A DNA stretch of 64,000 nucleotides from Microbacterium sp. No. 7 (GTDB lineage Bacteria > Actinomycetota > Actinomycetes > Actinomycetales > Microbacteriaceae). The notes under the pieces are model-generated. The model did no database searches. It was not told the origin of the DNA and was given only the letters and a program-made list of their open reading frames with translations. A program made the position numbers and the translations under genes. Shown piece after piece: positions 1 through 7,861 of this stretch (within the stretch, counting starts at the first letter, position 1; every line of letters starts with the position of its first letter). The stretch is from NCBI RefSeq assembly GCF_001314225.1, contig NZ_CP012697.1, forward strand, positions 62,001 through 126,000, in the 5' to 3' direction.

Positions 1-510
1 CACGCGTTCCACCGTGCCGGTGTGGTTGATCGTCGTGTCGATGCGCATCTCGACATCGGCGGCGAACTCCGTGAGCACGTCGAGCCCGGTCGCCTGGATC
101 GGCATCTGGAGCGAGTAGATCGTGAGCTCGCAACGAGGCGTGTCCATCTCGGCCGGCATGAGCTCTCCGGACGGTCGCTCCTTGATGCCCTTCAGCGTCC
201 CCGCGACGGACTTCGCCTCGCGGAGCAACCGGTCGGCACGCACGTACAGCGCGGCCCCGGCCTCGGTCAGGCGGAGCGGCGACGAGCGCTCGACGAGCGC
301 ACGTCCCGCGCGTTCCTCCAATCGGCGCACCTGCGCCGACAGCCAGGGCTGGGCGACGTGCAGCGACTCCGAGGCGCGGGAGAACGAGAGATGGTCGACC
401 ACGGCGCAGAAGTAGAACAGCTGGCGAAAGTCGAACGAGGAGAGGAGGTCCTGATCGAACCGGGGGGACGGCGACGTGGACCCGGATTCTGCTTCTTCCG
501 CGAAGCCCAT
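1..510 (-). CDS. LysR-family transcriptional regulator (3' end outside window)
   Basis: Minus-strand reading frame open from an ATG at 510 to the window edge, so only about 170 N-terminal residues are visible. Residues around 25-85 form a LysR winged-helix domain (FDFRQLFYFCAVVDHLSFSR, then an ASESLHVAQPWLSAQVRRLE recognition region, then RLTEAG). The beginning of the effector-binding domain follows (LTIYSLQMPI). It lies 96 bp downstream of, and in the same direction as, the broken luciferase-like monooxygenase gene. It may have been that gene's regulator, but this is only inferred from position. The effector cannot be predicted from the fragment. Confidence 0.85.
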   Translation of the reverse strand, partial: MGFAEEAESGSTSPSPRFDQDLLSSFDFRQLFYFCAVVDHLSFSRASESLHVAQPWLSAQVRRLEERAGRALVERSSPLRLTEAGAALYVRADRLLREAKSVAGTLKGIKERPSGELMPAEMDTPRCELTIYSLQMPIQATGLDVLTEFAADVEMRIDTTINHTGTVERV

Positions 511-606
511 AGGCGGATTGTAACGACTTCGCTGCAGCGCCTCAATCAGAGGGCTCACTCGTGCCGGCGCTGATCCCGACGATCCGGAACGGGGCCTCCC
601 CGAGGC

Positions 607-1772
607 TCATGCGAACCTCGGCATCCGCGCGGGCCTGGCCGGGTCGCTGTCGAGATACGGCAGCGGTCCCGAGGTGTTGTCGCCCGTGTTCGGTCGCGGG
701 CGGGCCTGCCGCGTCTCTCCGTCTCCGTACGCCGCCGCGACGAGCGTGGCGTGGGTCGGAGCGTCCGGCACGCCCGGCGCCCGGCGGCCGGCCATCTCCC
801 TGCGCAGGACCGGCACGACCTCCGTGGCGAGCAGCTCGACCTGCTCCAGTGCGACCTCGACCGGCATCGACCCGATGTCGATCGCCCACAGCTGTCGCTG
901 GTAGTCGCCGAACCCCTCCTGGAAGGTGAGGGTCTTGTCGATCACCTCCTGCGGCGATCCGACCGACAGCGGAGTGCCCTCGGCGACCTGTTCCAGGGTC
1001 GTGCCCTGGAACATCGGGTACGACTCGAAGTACGGCCGGAACCGCGTGTAGGCGTCCTGGGACCTCGCCGCGAGAAGGCCTGCCCGCCCAGGCCCACGAT
1101 GGCGTCCTGCGCGCGGCCGTGCCCGTGGTGCTCGAACCGCTGCCGGTAGAAGTCCACCAGCGGTGTGAAGTGGAAGTTCGGCGCGAGGATGTGGTTCGCG
1201 AAGTAGCCGTTGCCGTAGAACGCGGCCTGCTCGGCGATCTCCGGGGTGCGGATCGCCCCGTGCCACACGAACGGCGGTACCCCGTCCAGCGGCCGCGGGG
1301 TCGCGGTGAAGCCCTGCAAGGGCGTGCGGTACTTCCCTTCCCAGTCCACGACGTCCTCCCGCCAGAGGCGGTGCAGCAGGTTGTAGTTCTCCAACGCGAG
1401 CGGGACTCCCTCGCGGATGCTCTGTCCGAACCACGGGTAGACCGGCACCGTGTTCCCGCGACCGAGCATGAGATCCAGGCGACCGTCGGCGACGTGCTGG
1501 AGGAACGCGTAGTCCTCGGCGATCTTCACCGGATCGTTCGTCGTGATCAGGGTGATCGAGGTGGACAGCAGGATGTTCTCGGTCTCCGCCGCGATGTAGG
1601 CCAGCAGCACCGGGGGCGCGGATGCCACGAACGGCGGGTTGTGGTGCTCGCCGAACGCGAACACATCCAGCCCCGACTGGTCGGCGGCCTTCGCGACCCG
1701 GATGGTGTCCCGGATGCGCTGCGCCTCCGAGCGCGGGATGCCGGTGGCGGGATCGGGGGCGATGTTGACGTG
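607..1772 (-). pseudogene. Luciferase-like monooxygenase (LLM), frameshifted and 5'-truncated
   Basis: Flavin-dependent LLM-class enzyme of about 340 residues. The frame from 1772 reads NIAPDPATGIPRSEAQRIRD, then VFAFGEHHNPPFVASAP, typical of the family's N-terminal half. Near 1071-1075 the reading jumps frame: GGQAF is followed by LAARSQDAYTRFRPYF only if one base is added (TTCTC instead of TTCCTC). The C-terminal half then runs to the TGA at 607. Upstream, a TGA at 1773-1775 immediately precedes HVNIAPDP and no in-frame start codon exists, so about 10 N-terminal residues are missing. Two independent lesions make decay more likely than a sequencing error, although the single-base deletion alone could be one. 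Confidence 0.75.
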
Positions 1773-1777
1773 TCAAC
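1764..1777. repeat. Short inverted repeat GTTGAC-GT-GTCAAC
   Basis: Perfect 6-bp arms around a 2-nt centre, exactly where the monooxygenase reading frame loses its N-terminus and about 130 bp upstream of the TetR gene. It could be an operator for that regulator or the scar of the event that truncated the monooxygenase. Confidence 0.4.
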
Positions 1778-1905
1778 TCCGGCGCTGACGGGCAAGGGCG
1801 GCCGCGCTGGGCATCCCGCTCGCCAGTGCGGCGGAGAACAGAGCGCGGTACAGAATAGGCAGTGGCCCCGATCGCCCGGGCCGAGTCCCCTTGCTGGAGG
1901 TCGCG

Positions 1906-2505
1906 ATGACGATGCAGGCACGCGCTGTGGAGACCCGTCGCGCGATCGTGCGCGCCGCCGCGGACGTCTTCGTCGCGCACGGCTTCGCCGGCGCGAGCCT
2001 CTCCGAGATCGCCGCGCGGGCGGGGGTGACCAAGGGGGCCCTGTACTTCCACTTCCCGTCCAAGACCGCCCTGGCGTCCGCGATGATCCAGGCGCAGCAG
2101 GACGCGAACGCCCAGCTCGAGAACGCCGTGCGCGCACACGACGGCGACCACCTCGACCTGCTGGAGAGCATGACGAAGGGGCTCGCCCAGCGACTCGTCG
2201 ACGACCCGACGCTGCGCGCGGCGATGCGTCTGGCGGTGGAGCGCGGCGAGGGCCGGGACGAGGTCATCTCCGAGACCTATGAGACGTGGGAGCGGCTGGT
2301 CGCCGACGTGGCGGCGAGGGCTCGTGCGCGCGGCGAGCTGGCCGCGCACGTCGATCCGGCGCAGCTGGCGCGATTCCTCGTCGCCGCGTTCACGGGGCTG
2401 CAGACGGTGTCGCTCGTCGCCTCCGGGCTGGACGACCTCCAGGGTCGGGTCGAGGGGATGTGGGGCCTGCTGCGCGCGGGCCTGTCGCCTGCCCGGCCTT
2501 CCTGA
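1906..2505 (+). CDS. TetR-family regulator resembling gamma-butyrolactone receptors
   Basis: 199-residue DNA-binding repressor. The start ATG at 1906 is chosen because GGAGG at 1896-1900 lies 5 nt upstream; the longer TTG frame from 1891 lacks a ribosome site. Residues 5-55 carry the TetR helix-turn-helix (TRRAIVRAAADVFVAHGFAG, SLSEIAARAGVTKGALYFHF, PSKTAL). This N-terminus, beginning QARAVETRR, is close to that of ArpA/ScbR-type gamma-butyrolactone receptors (family knowledge). The ligand-binding half is less diagnostic. The gene sits between the decayed monooxygenase and an ABC exporter whose promoter holds a palindrome like that family's binding site. Receptor function is inference; a plain TetR repressor is the alternative. 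Confidence 0.8.
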   Translation: MTMQARAVETRRAIVRAAADVFVAHGFAGASLSEIAARAGVTKGALYFHFPSKTALASAMIQAQQDANAQLENAVRAHDGDHLDLLESMTKGLAQRLVDDPTLRAAMRLAVERGEGRDEVISETYETWERLVADVAARARARGELAAHVDPAQLARFLVAAFTGLQTVSLVASGLDDLQGRVEGMWGLLRAGLSPARPS

Positions 2506-2525
2506 GACCGATCGCGCCTCTCATC

Positions 2526-2542
2526 GCCCGGAGATTCCGGGC
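2526..2542. terminator. Small hairpin after the TetR gene
   Basis: GCCCGGA-gat-TCCGGGC, a perfect 7-bp stem with a 3-nt loop, 21 bp after the TetR stop and followed by TTCTC. A weak intrinsic terminator candidate. Confidence 0.4.
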
Positions 2543-2561
2543 TTCTCACATCTGTCTCGAC

Positions 2562-2586
2562 AAAAAGCCGGTCGACCGGTATGTTT
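2562..2586. promoter_or_regulatory. Palindromic operator candidate (autoregulatory-element-like)
   Basis: Perfect 12-bp palindrome CCGGTCGACCGG (2568-2579) flanked by AAAAAG on the left and TATGTTT on the right. Read on the minus strand, the half AAACATACCGGTC resembles binding sites described for ArpA/ScbR-type receptors. It lies between the TetR gene and the FtsX-like permease gene, whose start is at 2662, a natural place for repression of the transporter. The in-frame ATG at 2581 falls inside this box and is not used as a start here. Confidence 0.5.
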
Positions 2587-2661
2587 CTCTCATCCGCAGT
2601 GTCGAGCGGGGATGACGGTCTCGCCGGCTCGCCACGGTCCCCCCAGAGTTCGGAGCCCGTC

Positions 2662-5058
2662 ATGAGCAGCAGCGAGTCCCTGATGCTGCGGCACGCCCGC
2701 AACGATCTCGTGAAGAACAAGGGCGTGAACCTCGCCCTCGCCGTGGTCCTCGTGCTCAGCGCCTTCCTGATGGCCACCGGGGCGATGGTGATCGAGCGCC
2801 TCGCCGGCTCGGTCGACGCGCTCTTCGCCCAGGCCCAGCCGCCGCATCTCCTGCAGATGCACCGGGGCGACCACGACGCCGCTGCGCTCGACGCCTTCGC
2901 GGCCGAGCACCCCGGGATCGACGCCTGGACCGTCGTGCAGCTCTACGGCTTCGACGGTGCCGCCATCGCGTGGGACCGACCGTCGACCGGCGAGGGCGGC
3001 GATCTGTCCGACAGCCTGATCGACAATCTGTTCGTCGCGCAGAACCCCGACTTCGACTTCCTGATCGACGAGTCGGGCGCGATCGCCGACCCCGCCCCGG
3101 GCGAGGTGTACGCGCCGGTCGCCTATCGGCAGCGGTTCGGCCTGCAGGCCGGCGACGCGCTGCGCGTGCGCAGCGACGACGGCATCCACGAGCTCGCCGT
3201 CCGGGGCTTCGTGCGCGACGCGCAGATGGCGTCGTCGCTCTCGTCGGCGACGCGCTTCGTCGTGTCGCCGACCGATCGGGATGCCCTGGGCGCGGGCGGC
3301 GGCGACCCCGAGATCATCGTCGAGTACCTGCTGGACGACCCCGCCGGGGCGTCGGACCTGCAGGCCGCGTACGAGGCCGATGACGCGCTGCCCAAGAACG
3401 GGCAGGCCGTCACCTACGAGATGATCCGCCTCATCAACGTGTTCAGCGACGGCCTGGTCGCGGTGACGCTGGTGTTCGGGAGCCTGCTGCTCATCGCCAT
3501 CGCGCTGCTGAACCTGCGCTTCGTGATCCGCGGGACGATCCACGACGAGGTCCGTCAGATCGGGGCGATGAAGGCGATCGGCCTGCCCGCCGCGCAGATC
3601 TCGCGACTGTACCTGTCCAAGTACCGCGCCATGACGTTCGTCGCGTGCATCGTGGGCGGTCTGCTCGCGATCGTCGCGACCGGCCTGCTGACCCACGACG
3701 TCGCCGCGAACTACGCCGCCGCCCGGCCGACCCCGTGGACGTTCCTCGTCCCGGCGGCGGCGCTGCTGCTGGTGTACGTGCTCGTCGTCGCGATCTGTCG
3801 CGGGGTGCTCCGCGGCGTGCGCCGGCTCGAGGTCGTGAACGCGCTCGTGCACGGCAGCACGCTCACGGAGCGGCAGGCCGCTCGCGCGGCGAGACGCGCG
3901 GCGCGGCGCGTGCGGCGATCGAGCCTCGCGACCGGTCGCGACGGCGACGTCAACCGGCGCCTGGCCCTGCTGGATCTCCGCGCGGAGGGGCGTCAGTGGG
4001 CGCTGCTCCCGGCGGTGTTCTTCCTCGTGGCGACGCTCGTCGCGTTGCCGACGAACCTGCTCAGCACCTTCGAGAGCCCGCGCTTCGTGACGTACATGGG
4101 GGCGCCCGAGAGCGACGTGCGCGCCGACGTGCAGTTCTCCGACGACGTCGACGCGGTGCGCGCGGACGTCGTCGCTAGGTTCGAGGGCGACGACCGCGTC
4201 ACCGACGTGCGCGTCTTCGCGAACGTGCTCGCCGAGGTCGACGGGGAGGAGGGGCCGGAGACGCTGCGCGTCGAGGTCGGCGACTACTCCGGCGGCACGG
4301 TCGACTTCGTGCGGGGCGTGCGCCCGGCCGACGGCGAGATCGCCGTGTCGGTCCTGAACGCCGACAAGCACCGGGTGGGGCCCGGCGACACGCTGATCGT
4401 CCGCATCGACGGCGAGGCGACCGAGCACGTCGTCAGCGGCGTCTACCAGGACGTCACCGGCGGCGGGCACACCGCGAAGATGCAGGGCGAGGTCACTCGG
4501 GATGCCGCGGGCTACGTGCTCTACGCCGACGTCGCCGACGGCGTCGACCCCGCGGCCGTCGCCGCCGAGTACGGCGAGCGGTTCCCGTCGATCGCCGTCG
4601 TCCCGATGCAGGAGTACGTGCGGCAGACGCTCGGGCACGTCACCGGCGTCCTCCGCGGCGCGGCCGCGCTCGCCTTCGCGTTCGGCACCGGCATCGCGAT
4701 CCTGATCACCGGCCTGTTCCTGAGCCTGCGCCTCGCGCGCGACCGCCGCAAGACGGGGGTGCTGTCCGCGATCGGCTTCTCGGCCCGCGAGATCATCGCG
4801 CAGGTGCGCGGCAAGACCATGCTCATGGTCGTGACCGGCACGCTGCTGGGACTGCTCTTCACGGCGTCCCTCGGCGAATCGCTGGTCGGCGGACTGCTCT
4901 CGTTCGCCGGACTCGGTCTCGCCGACCTCACGCTGATCCCGGCCCCGTGGCTGGTGTACGTGACGTATCCGCTCGTCCTCGTCGGCGCCGGATACCTCGG
5001 CGCCGTCCTGCTCACGATGCGGCTGCGCCGCGCCGACAGGAGCGCCTGGCTGTCGTGA
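2662..5058 (+). CDS. ABC transporter permease, FtsX/MacB type
   Basis: 798-residue membrane protein, the permease half of an ABC exporter. An N-terminal membrane segment (about 20-42, LALAVVLVLSAFLMATGAMV) is followed by a ~220-residue extracellular domain. An FtsX core follows, with helices near VAVTLVFGSLLLIAIALLNL and the loop DEVRQIGAMKAIGLPAAQIS. A second extracellular domain and a second FtsX core (RKTGVLSAIGFSAREIIAQV) complete it. The duplicated plan is standard for the DUF214-type family. ATG at 2662 is chosen for GGAG six bases upstream; an upstream ATG at 2581 lies in the operator-like palindrome. The stop overlaps a possible GTG start of the ATPase gene. Substrate unknown. Confidence 0.85.
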   Translation: MSSSESLMLRHARNDLVKNKGVNLALAVVLVLSAFLMATGAMVIERLAGSVDALFAQAQPPHLLQMHRGDHDAAALDAFAAEHPGIDAWTVVQLYGFDGAAIAWDRPSTGEGGDLSDSLIDNLFVAQNPDFDFLIDESGAIADPAPGEVYAPVAYRQRFGLQAGDALRVRSDDGIHELAVRGFVRDAQMASSLSSATRFVVSPTDRDALGAGGGDPEIIVEYLLDDPAGASDLQAAYEADDALPKNGQAVTYEMIRLINVFSDGLVAVTLVFGSLLLIAIALLNLRFVIRGTIHDEVRQIGAMKAIGLPAAQISRLYLSKYRAMTFVACIVGGLLAIVATGLLTHDVAANYAAARPTPWTFLVPAAALLLVYVLVVAICRGVLRGVRRLEVVNALVHGSTLTERQAARAARRAARRVRRSSLATGRDGDVNRRLALLDLRAEGRQWALLPAVFFLVATLVALPTNLLSTFESPRFVTYMGAPESDVRADVQFSDDVDAVRADVVARFEGDDRVTDVRVFANVLAEVDGEEGPETLRVEVGDYSGGTVDFVRGVRPADGEIAVSVLNADKHRVGPGDTLIVRIDGEATEHVVSGVYQDVTGGGHTAKMQGEVTRDAAGYVLYADVADGVDPAAVAAEYGERFPSIAVVPMQEYVRQTLGHVTGVLRGAAALAFAFGTGIAILITGLFLSLRLARDRRKTGVLSAIGFSAREIIAQVRGKTMLMVVTGTLLGLLFTASLGESLVGGLLSFAGLGLADLTLIPAPWLVYVTYPLVLVGAGYLGAVLLTMRLRRADRSAWLS

Positions 5059-5099
5059 CGACCCCACCCACAACCGCAGCGACCGGAAGGACACCGATC

Positions 5100-5960
5100 A
5101 TGGGAGCACCGATGACAGAAGCCGGCACGGCACGAACCGACTCGGCACAGGCACAGGCACAGGCACACGAGATCGTGCTGGAGAGCCGCGGCCTGACGAA
5201 GACGCACACCTCCACCGATCCGCCGACCCGGGTGCTGGACGGCATCGACCTGGCGGTCCGCGACGGCGAGTTCCTCGTCGTGATGGGCGCCTCCGGCTCG
5301 GGCAAGTCGACGCTGCTGTACTGCATCAGCGGGATGGACCGTCCCACGAGCGGCGTCGTGCTGCTCGACGGACGCGAGCTGACCTCGCTGAGCGAGGCGG
5401 AGATGAGCAGGGTGCGGCTCACGCAGATGGGCTTCGTCTTCCAGCAGGCCCATCTGCTCGACAATCTGAGCCTGCGCGACAACATCCTGCTGCCGGCCCT
5501 CGCATCCGTCCGGAGGAACAGGGCCGCCTCGAAGAACAGGGATGCTCCGAAGAACAGGGATGCCGCGATCGCGCGCACCGACGCCCTCATGCAGCGGTTC
5601 GGCATCGACCACGTCAAGACCCACGGGATCACGCAGGTCTCGGGCGGCCAGCTGCAGCGCGCGTCGATCTGCCGCGCGCTCGTGTGCGCGCCGTCCATCC
5701 TGTTCGCCGACGAGCCCACCGGCGCGCTCAACAGCCGGATGACGGCCGAGGTCATGGACGCGCTGACCGATGCGCACCGCGACGGCACCACCGTCGTCAT
5801 GGTGACCCACGACCCGGCGTGCGCCGTGCGCGGCGACCGCGTGGTCTACCTGCGCGACGGCCGGCTGGTCGACGCGCGGGAGCTGGGCCGATGGAGCCCC
5901 GAGAGCGTCGCCGAGCGCGGCGATGACCTGCTCGCGTGGCTGCGGGGACTCGGGTTCTGA
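5100..5960 (+). CDS. ABC transporter ATP-binding protein (partner of the FtsX permease)
   Basis: 286-residue ATPase of the LolD/MacB type. Walker A GASGSGKST, Q-loop FVFQQAHLLDNLSL, signature VSGGQLQR, Walker B ILFADEPTGAL and the switch histidine in MVTHDP are all present. Start ATG 5100 follows GGAAGG by 9 nt; a GTG at 5055 overlapping the permease stop (GTGA) and an ATG at 5112 are alternatives. Oddities: four exact GGCACA units (5144-5167) encode an Ala-Gln run near the N-terminus. Two exact 15-bp copies on an 18-bp period (5531-5563) encode KNRDA repeats between Q-loop and signature, a region normally unstructured. Probably energises export of whatever the upstream TetR senses (inference). 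Confidence 0.87.
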   Translation: MGAPMTEAGTARTDSAQAQAQAHEIVLESRGLTKTHTSTDPPTRVLDGIDLAVRDGEFLVVMGASGSGKSTLLYCISGMDRPTSGVVLLDGRELTSLSEAEMSRVRLTQMGFVFQQAHLLDNLSLRDNILLPALASVRRNRAASKNRDAPKNRDAAIARTDALMQRFGIDHVKTHGITQVSGGQLQRASICRALVCAPSILFADEPTGALNSRMTAEVMDALTDAHRDGTTVVMVTHDPACAVRGDRVVYLRDGRLVDARELGRWSPESVAERGDDLLAWLRGLGF

Positions 5961-5971
5961 TCGACGGGGCG

Positions 5972-6460
5972 CTACTCCAGCCCCTCCGTGATCTGCGTCA
6001 GCACCTCCGCCGCGATCTCGGCCTGTTCGTCGCTGATGCGGTCGATCGCCGCCACCAAGCGGCTGTGGTGCACCCCGATTGTTCCGTCGACGAGCCTGAC
6101 GGCGACGTCCGTCGCCTTCAGGTAGCGTGCTCGGCGGTCGGTGGGGTGGTTCACCCGCTCGACGCACTCCCTCTCGACGAGGCGGTCGACGACGTTCGTC
6201 ACGGTCGCGCTGGACGTGCCGAGCATGCCGATGAGGTCCTTCGGACTGAGGTTCCTTCCCTCCCTGCCCGCCTGGATCAGATACCTCAACGCCCGCTGAT
6301 CGAGTGGCGAGAGCCCCGACGTCCGCAAGGCGACGGCCTCTTGAGCCTGCTCGGCACGTCGCAGCCTCAGGAGGGCTGCGCTGAGACGGCGGCCCGCATC
6401 ACCCAGAGGCTGCGTGGCATACAGGTGCTCCTCCTCGCGTCGAATGATGTTCTGCGGCAC
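5972..6460 (-). CDS. MarR-family transcriptional regulator
   Basis: 162-residue winged-helix regulator convergent with the ABC genes (gap 11 bp). The MarR fold is visible: LSPLDQRALRYLIQAGREGR, recognition helix SPKDLIGMLGTSSATVTNVV, wing DRLVERECVERVNHPTDRRA, and a C-terminal dimerisation helix. The GTG start at 6460 has GAGG six bases upstream. Ligand and targets are unknown; the carotenoid-linked MarR at 7862 is a similar but distinct protein. Confidence 0.85.
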   Translation of the reverse strand: MPQNIIRREEEHLYATQPLGDAGRRLSAALLRLRRAEQAQEAVALRTSGLSPLDQRALRYLIQAGREGRNLSPKDLIGMLGTSSATVTNVVDRLVERECVERVNHPTDRRARYLKATDVAVRLVDGTIGVHHSRLVAAIDRISDEQAEIAAEVLTQITEGLE

Positions 6461-6487
6461 CGCGGCCTCGTTCCGGAGCGTGCTCGA

Positions 6488-6760
6488 TCACGGCGAGTCG
6501 GCGCCACGGCGTCCCACGATCAGGCCGTAGACGAGCAGAACGACGATCGATCCGCCGATGGCCAGGAGCCACGTCTGGAGGGAGAAGAAGTCTTGGAGGT
6601 TCGCATCGAACAGCAGGCTGCCGAGCCAGCCTCCCACCAGCGCCCCGACGACGCCGAGCAGCAGGGTCGCGATCCAGCCGCCTCTCTGCCGTCCGGGGAG
6701 GATCAGCTTTGCGATCGCTCCGGCGATCAGGCCGAGGAGAAGAAATCCCAAGAAGCTCAC
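6488..6760 (-). CDS. GlsB/YeaQ/YmgE-family small membrane protein
   Basis: 90-residue protein of the transglycosylase-associated (GlsB) family, usually stress-induced. Three hydrophobic segments are visible: FLGFLLLGLIAGAIAKLIL, IATLLLGVVGALVGGWLGSL and LLAIGGSIVVLLVYGLIVG. The GRQRGG turn after helix 1 is the family's conserved cytoplasmic loop. Start GTG at 6760; its ribosome site is weak. It lies downstream of csbD in the same direction, a common pairing of envelope/general-stress genes, separated by a hairpin. The biochemical role of the family is not established. Confidence 0.85.
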   Translation of the reverse strand: MSFLGFLLLGLIAGAIAKLILPGRQRGGWIATLLLGVVGALVGGWLGSLLFDANLQDFFSLQTWLLAIGGSIVVLLVYGLIVGRRGADSP

Positions 6761-6802
6761 TGTCGGTACTCGTTTCTGCGTGGATCGGTCGATGGGGACG
6801 GG

Positions 6803-6832
6803 TCGCTCATGCCGGTGTCACGGCATGAGCGA
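6803..6832. terminator. 12-bp hairpin between csbD and the GlsB-family gene
   Basis: TCGCTCATGCCG and CGGCATGAGCGA form a perfect 12-bp stem with loop GTGTCA, 5 bp past the csbD stop on the minus strand. No T-run follows, so it may act as an actinobacterial I-shaped terminator or an mRNA-stabilising structure. Confidence 0.55.
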
Positions 6833-6836
6833 GGAA

Positions 6837-7019
6837 TCAGTCGCGAAGATCCTTCGCGGCATCCTTGACCTTCTCGGCTGCCTGCGTGACGTCGCCTTTC
6901 ACCTGCTTCGCTTTGCCCTCTGCGACTTTCTCGTCATCGTCCGTGGCCTTGCCGATGAGCTCCTCGGCCTTGCCGGCGATCTTGTCCTTAGCGGCCGACA
7001 ACTTGTCTTCGATACCCAT
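6837..7019 (-). CDS. CsbD-family stress protein
   Basis: 60-residue hydrophilic, Lys/Ala/Glu-rich helical protein of the CsbD family: MGIEDKLSAAKDKIAGKAEE, then LIGKATDDDEKVAEGKAKQV and KGDVTQAAEKVKDAAKDL. In Bacillus the family is induced by general stress (sigma-B); molecular function unknown. The start ATG at 7019 is fixed by AAGGAG at 7026-7031. The leader holds two tandem GATGACTCACTC units (7047-7070), which could bind a regulator. Probably cytoplasmic. Confidence 0.88.
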   Translation of the reverse strand: MGIEDKLSAAKDKIAGKAEELIGKATDDDEKVAEGKAKQVKGDVTQAAEKVKDAAKDLRD

Positions 7020-7046
7020 TGCTGACTCCTTCTGCATCACTCGCTG

Positions 7047-7070
7047 GATGACTCACTCGATGACTCACTC
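7047..7070. repeat. Tandem 12-bp direct repeat upstream of csbD
   Basis: GATGACTCACTC occurs twice head to tail, 28-51 bp upstream of the csbD start and close to its expected promoter. Possibly a pair of binding sites; no known factor is assigned. Confidence 0.5.
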
Positions 7071-7108
7071 ACCGAGTTTCGTACTTTTCTAACAGGCGTG
7101 ACGGCGCG

Positions 7109-7133
7109 GATCTTCACCCCAAAGGGTGAGATC
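7109..7133 (-). terminator. Hairpin after the NarL-type regulator gene
   Basis: GATC-T-TCACCC, loop CAAA, GGGTGA-GATC: ten paired bases with one bulged T, starting 2 bp after the minus-strand stop at 7136. Likely terminator of that gene. Confidence 0.5.
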
Positions 7134-7135
7134 GT

Positions 7136-7786
7136 TCAGCATTCCGACGGGCGCCGAGGCGACATTCCGTGCTCGAGTCCCCAGCGAACCGCCTGCGATC
7201 GGCGTTCGACCCCGATCTTGCGGTAGGCGGAACGGATATAGGTCTTCAGGGAGTTCATGCTGATGTAGGCGCGCGCCGCGATGTCCGCGTTCGTGAAGCC
7301 CTGCGTGATCAGAGCGATCACCTCCGCCTCCCTCACACTCAGTCCGGCGGGCCGTCCCGGCCAGTCCGTGGCGGGCGGCACCGGGCCGCCGGCCTCGGCC
7401 GCGCCCAGGTGCTGCACGACGGTCTCGCCGGCGCCCACCCGCTCCAGCGCGTCGACGACCTCCGCCGCGGCCAGGCGCTTGTCCAGATAGCCGCGGCATC
7501 CGTGGCCGAGGGCCCCCGCCACCAGTGCGGGCTGCGTGTTCCACGAGTACACGACCACGGCGCCGGCCAAGGGGTCCGCGAGCACGGCGGTGATCTCACT
7601 CTGATCCGCCTGCGGCGCACCGAACGTGTCGTACAGAGTGAGGTCGACCGCGCGGTCGGCCGTGCTCCTCACGTCCTCCTCCACGACGCGAAGCCGGTCC
7701 GCATACGGCTCGATCATCGCCCTCAGGCCTGCGACGATCACCTCGTAGTCGTTCAGCAGACGCAGACGCAAGGGTCCTGAGCTCAC
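7136..7786 (-). CDS. NarL/FixJ-type response regulator
   Basis: About 216 residues. The N-terminal half resembles a receiver domain: NDYEVIVAGLRAMIEP at its start and DLTLYDTFG with the probable phospho-acceptor Asp. The usual acidic pair is reduced to N-D, so canonical phosphorylation is uncertain. The C-terminal LuxR helix-turn-helix is clear: GLSVREAEVIALITQGFTNA, DIAARAYISMNSLKTYIRSA, YRKIGVERR. No histidine kinase is adjacent. GTG 7786 is preferred because TATACT (7793-7798 on this strand) lies 6 nt upstream, giving a leaderless message; a GTG at 7807 is the alternative. It may be an orphan regulator of the neighbouring stress genes (speculative). Confidence 0.8.
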   Translation of the reverse strand: MSSGPLRLRLLNDYEVIVAGLRAMIEPYADRLRVVEEDVRSTADRAVDLTLYDTFGAPQADQSEITAVLADPLAGAVVVYSWNTQPALVAGALGHGCRGYLDKRLAAAEVVDALERVGAGETVVQHLGAAEAGGPVPPATDWPGRPAGLSVREAEVIALITQGFTNADIAARAYISMNSLKTYIRSAYRKIGVERRSQAVRWGLEHGMSPRRPSEC

Positions 7787-7861
7787 AGCACGAGTATAGG
7801 AAGGCACCCGGCGGCAACGGCGTTCGGCGGCAGCCCGTTCTGATGCCGGGAGAGCGGCCGA

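Noticed and set aside
2581..2661. ATG 2581 as start of the FtsX permease
   Set aside because: It lies in the operator-like palindrome and lacks a ribosome site; 2662 has GGAG and begins a normal N-terminus.
2590..5094. 834-residue minus-strand frame over the FtsX gene
   Set aside because: Low-complexity charged composition; the plus strand carries membrane helices and FtsX motifs.
5144..5167. Phase-variable GGCACA microsatellite
   Set aside because: The unit is six bases, so gain or loss keeps the frame and cannot switch the gene off.
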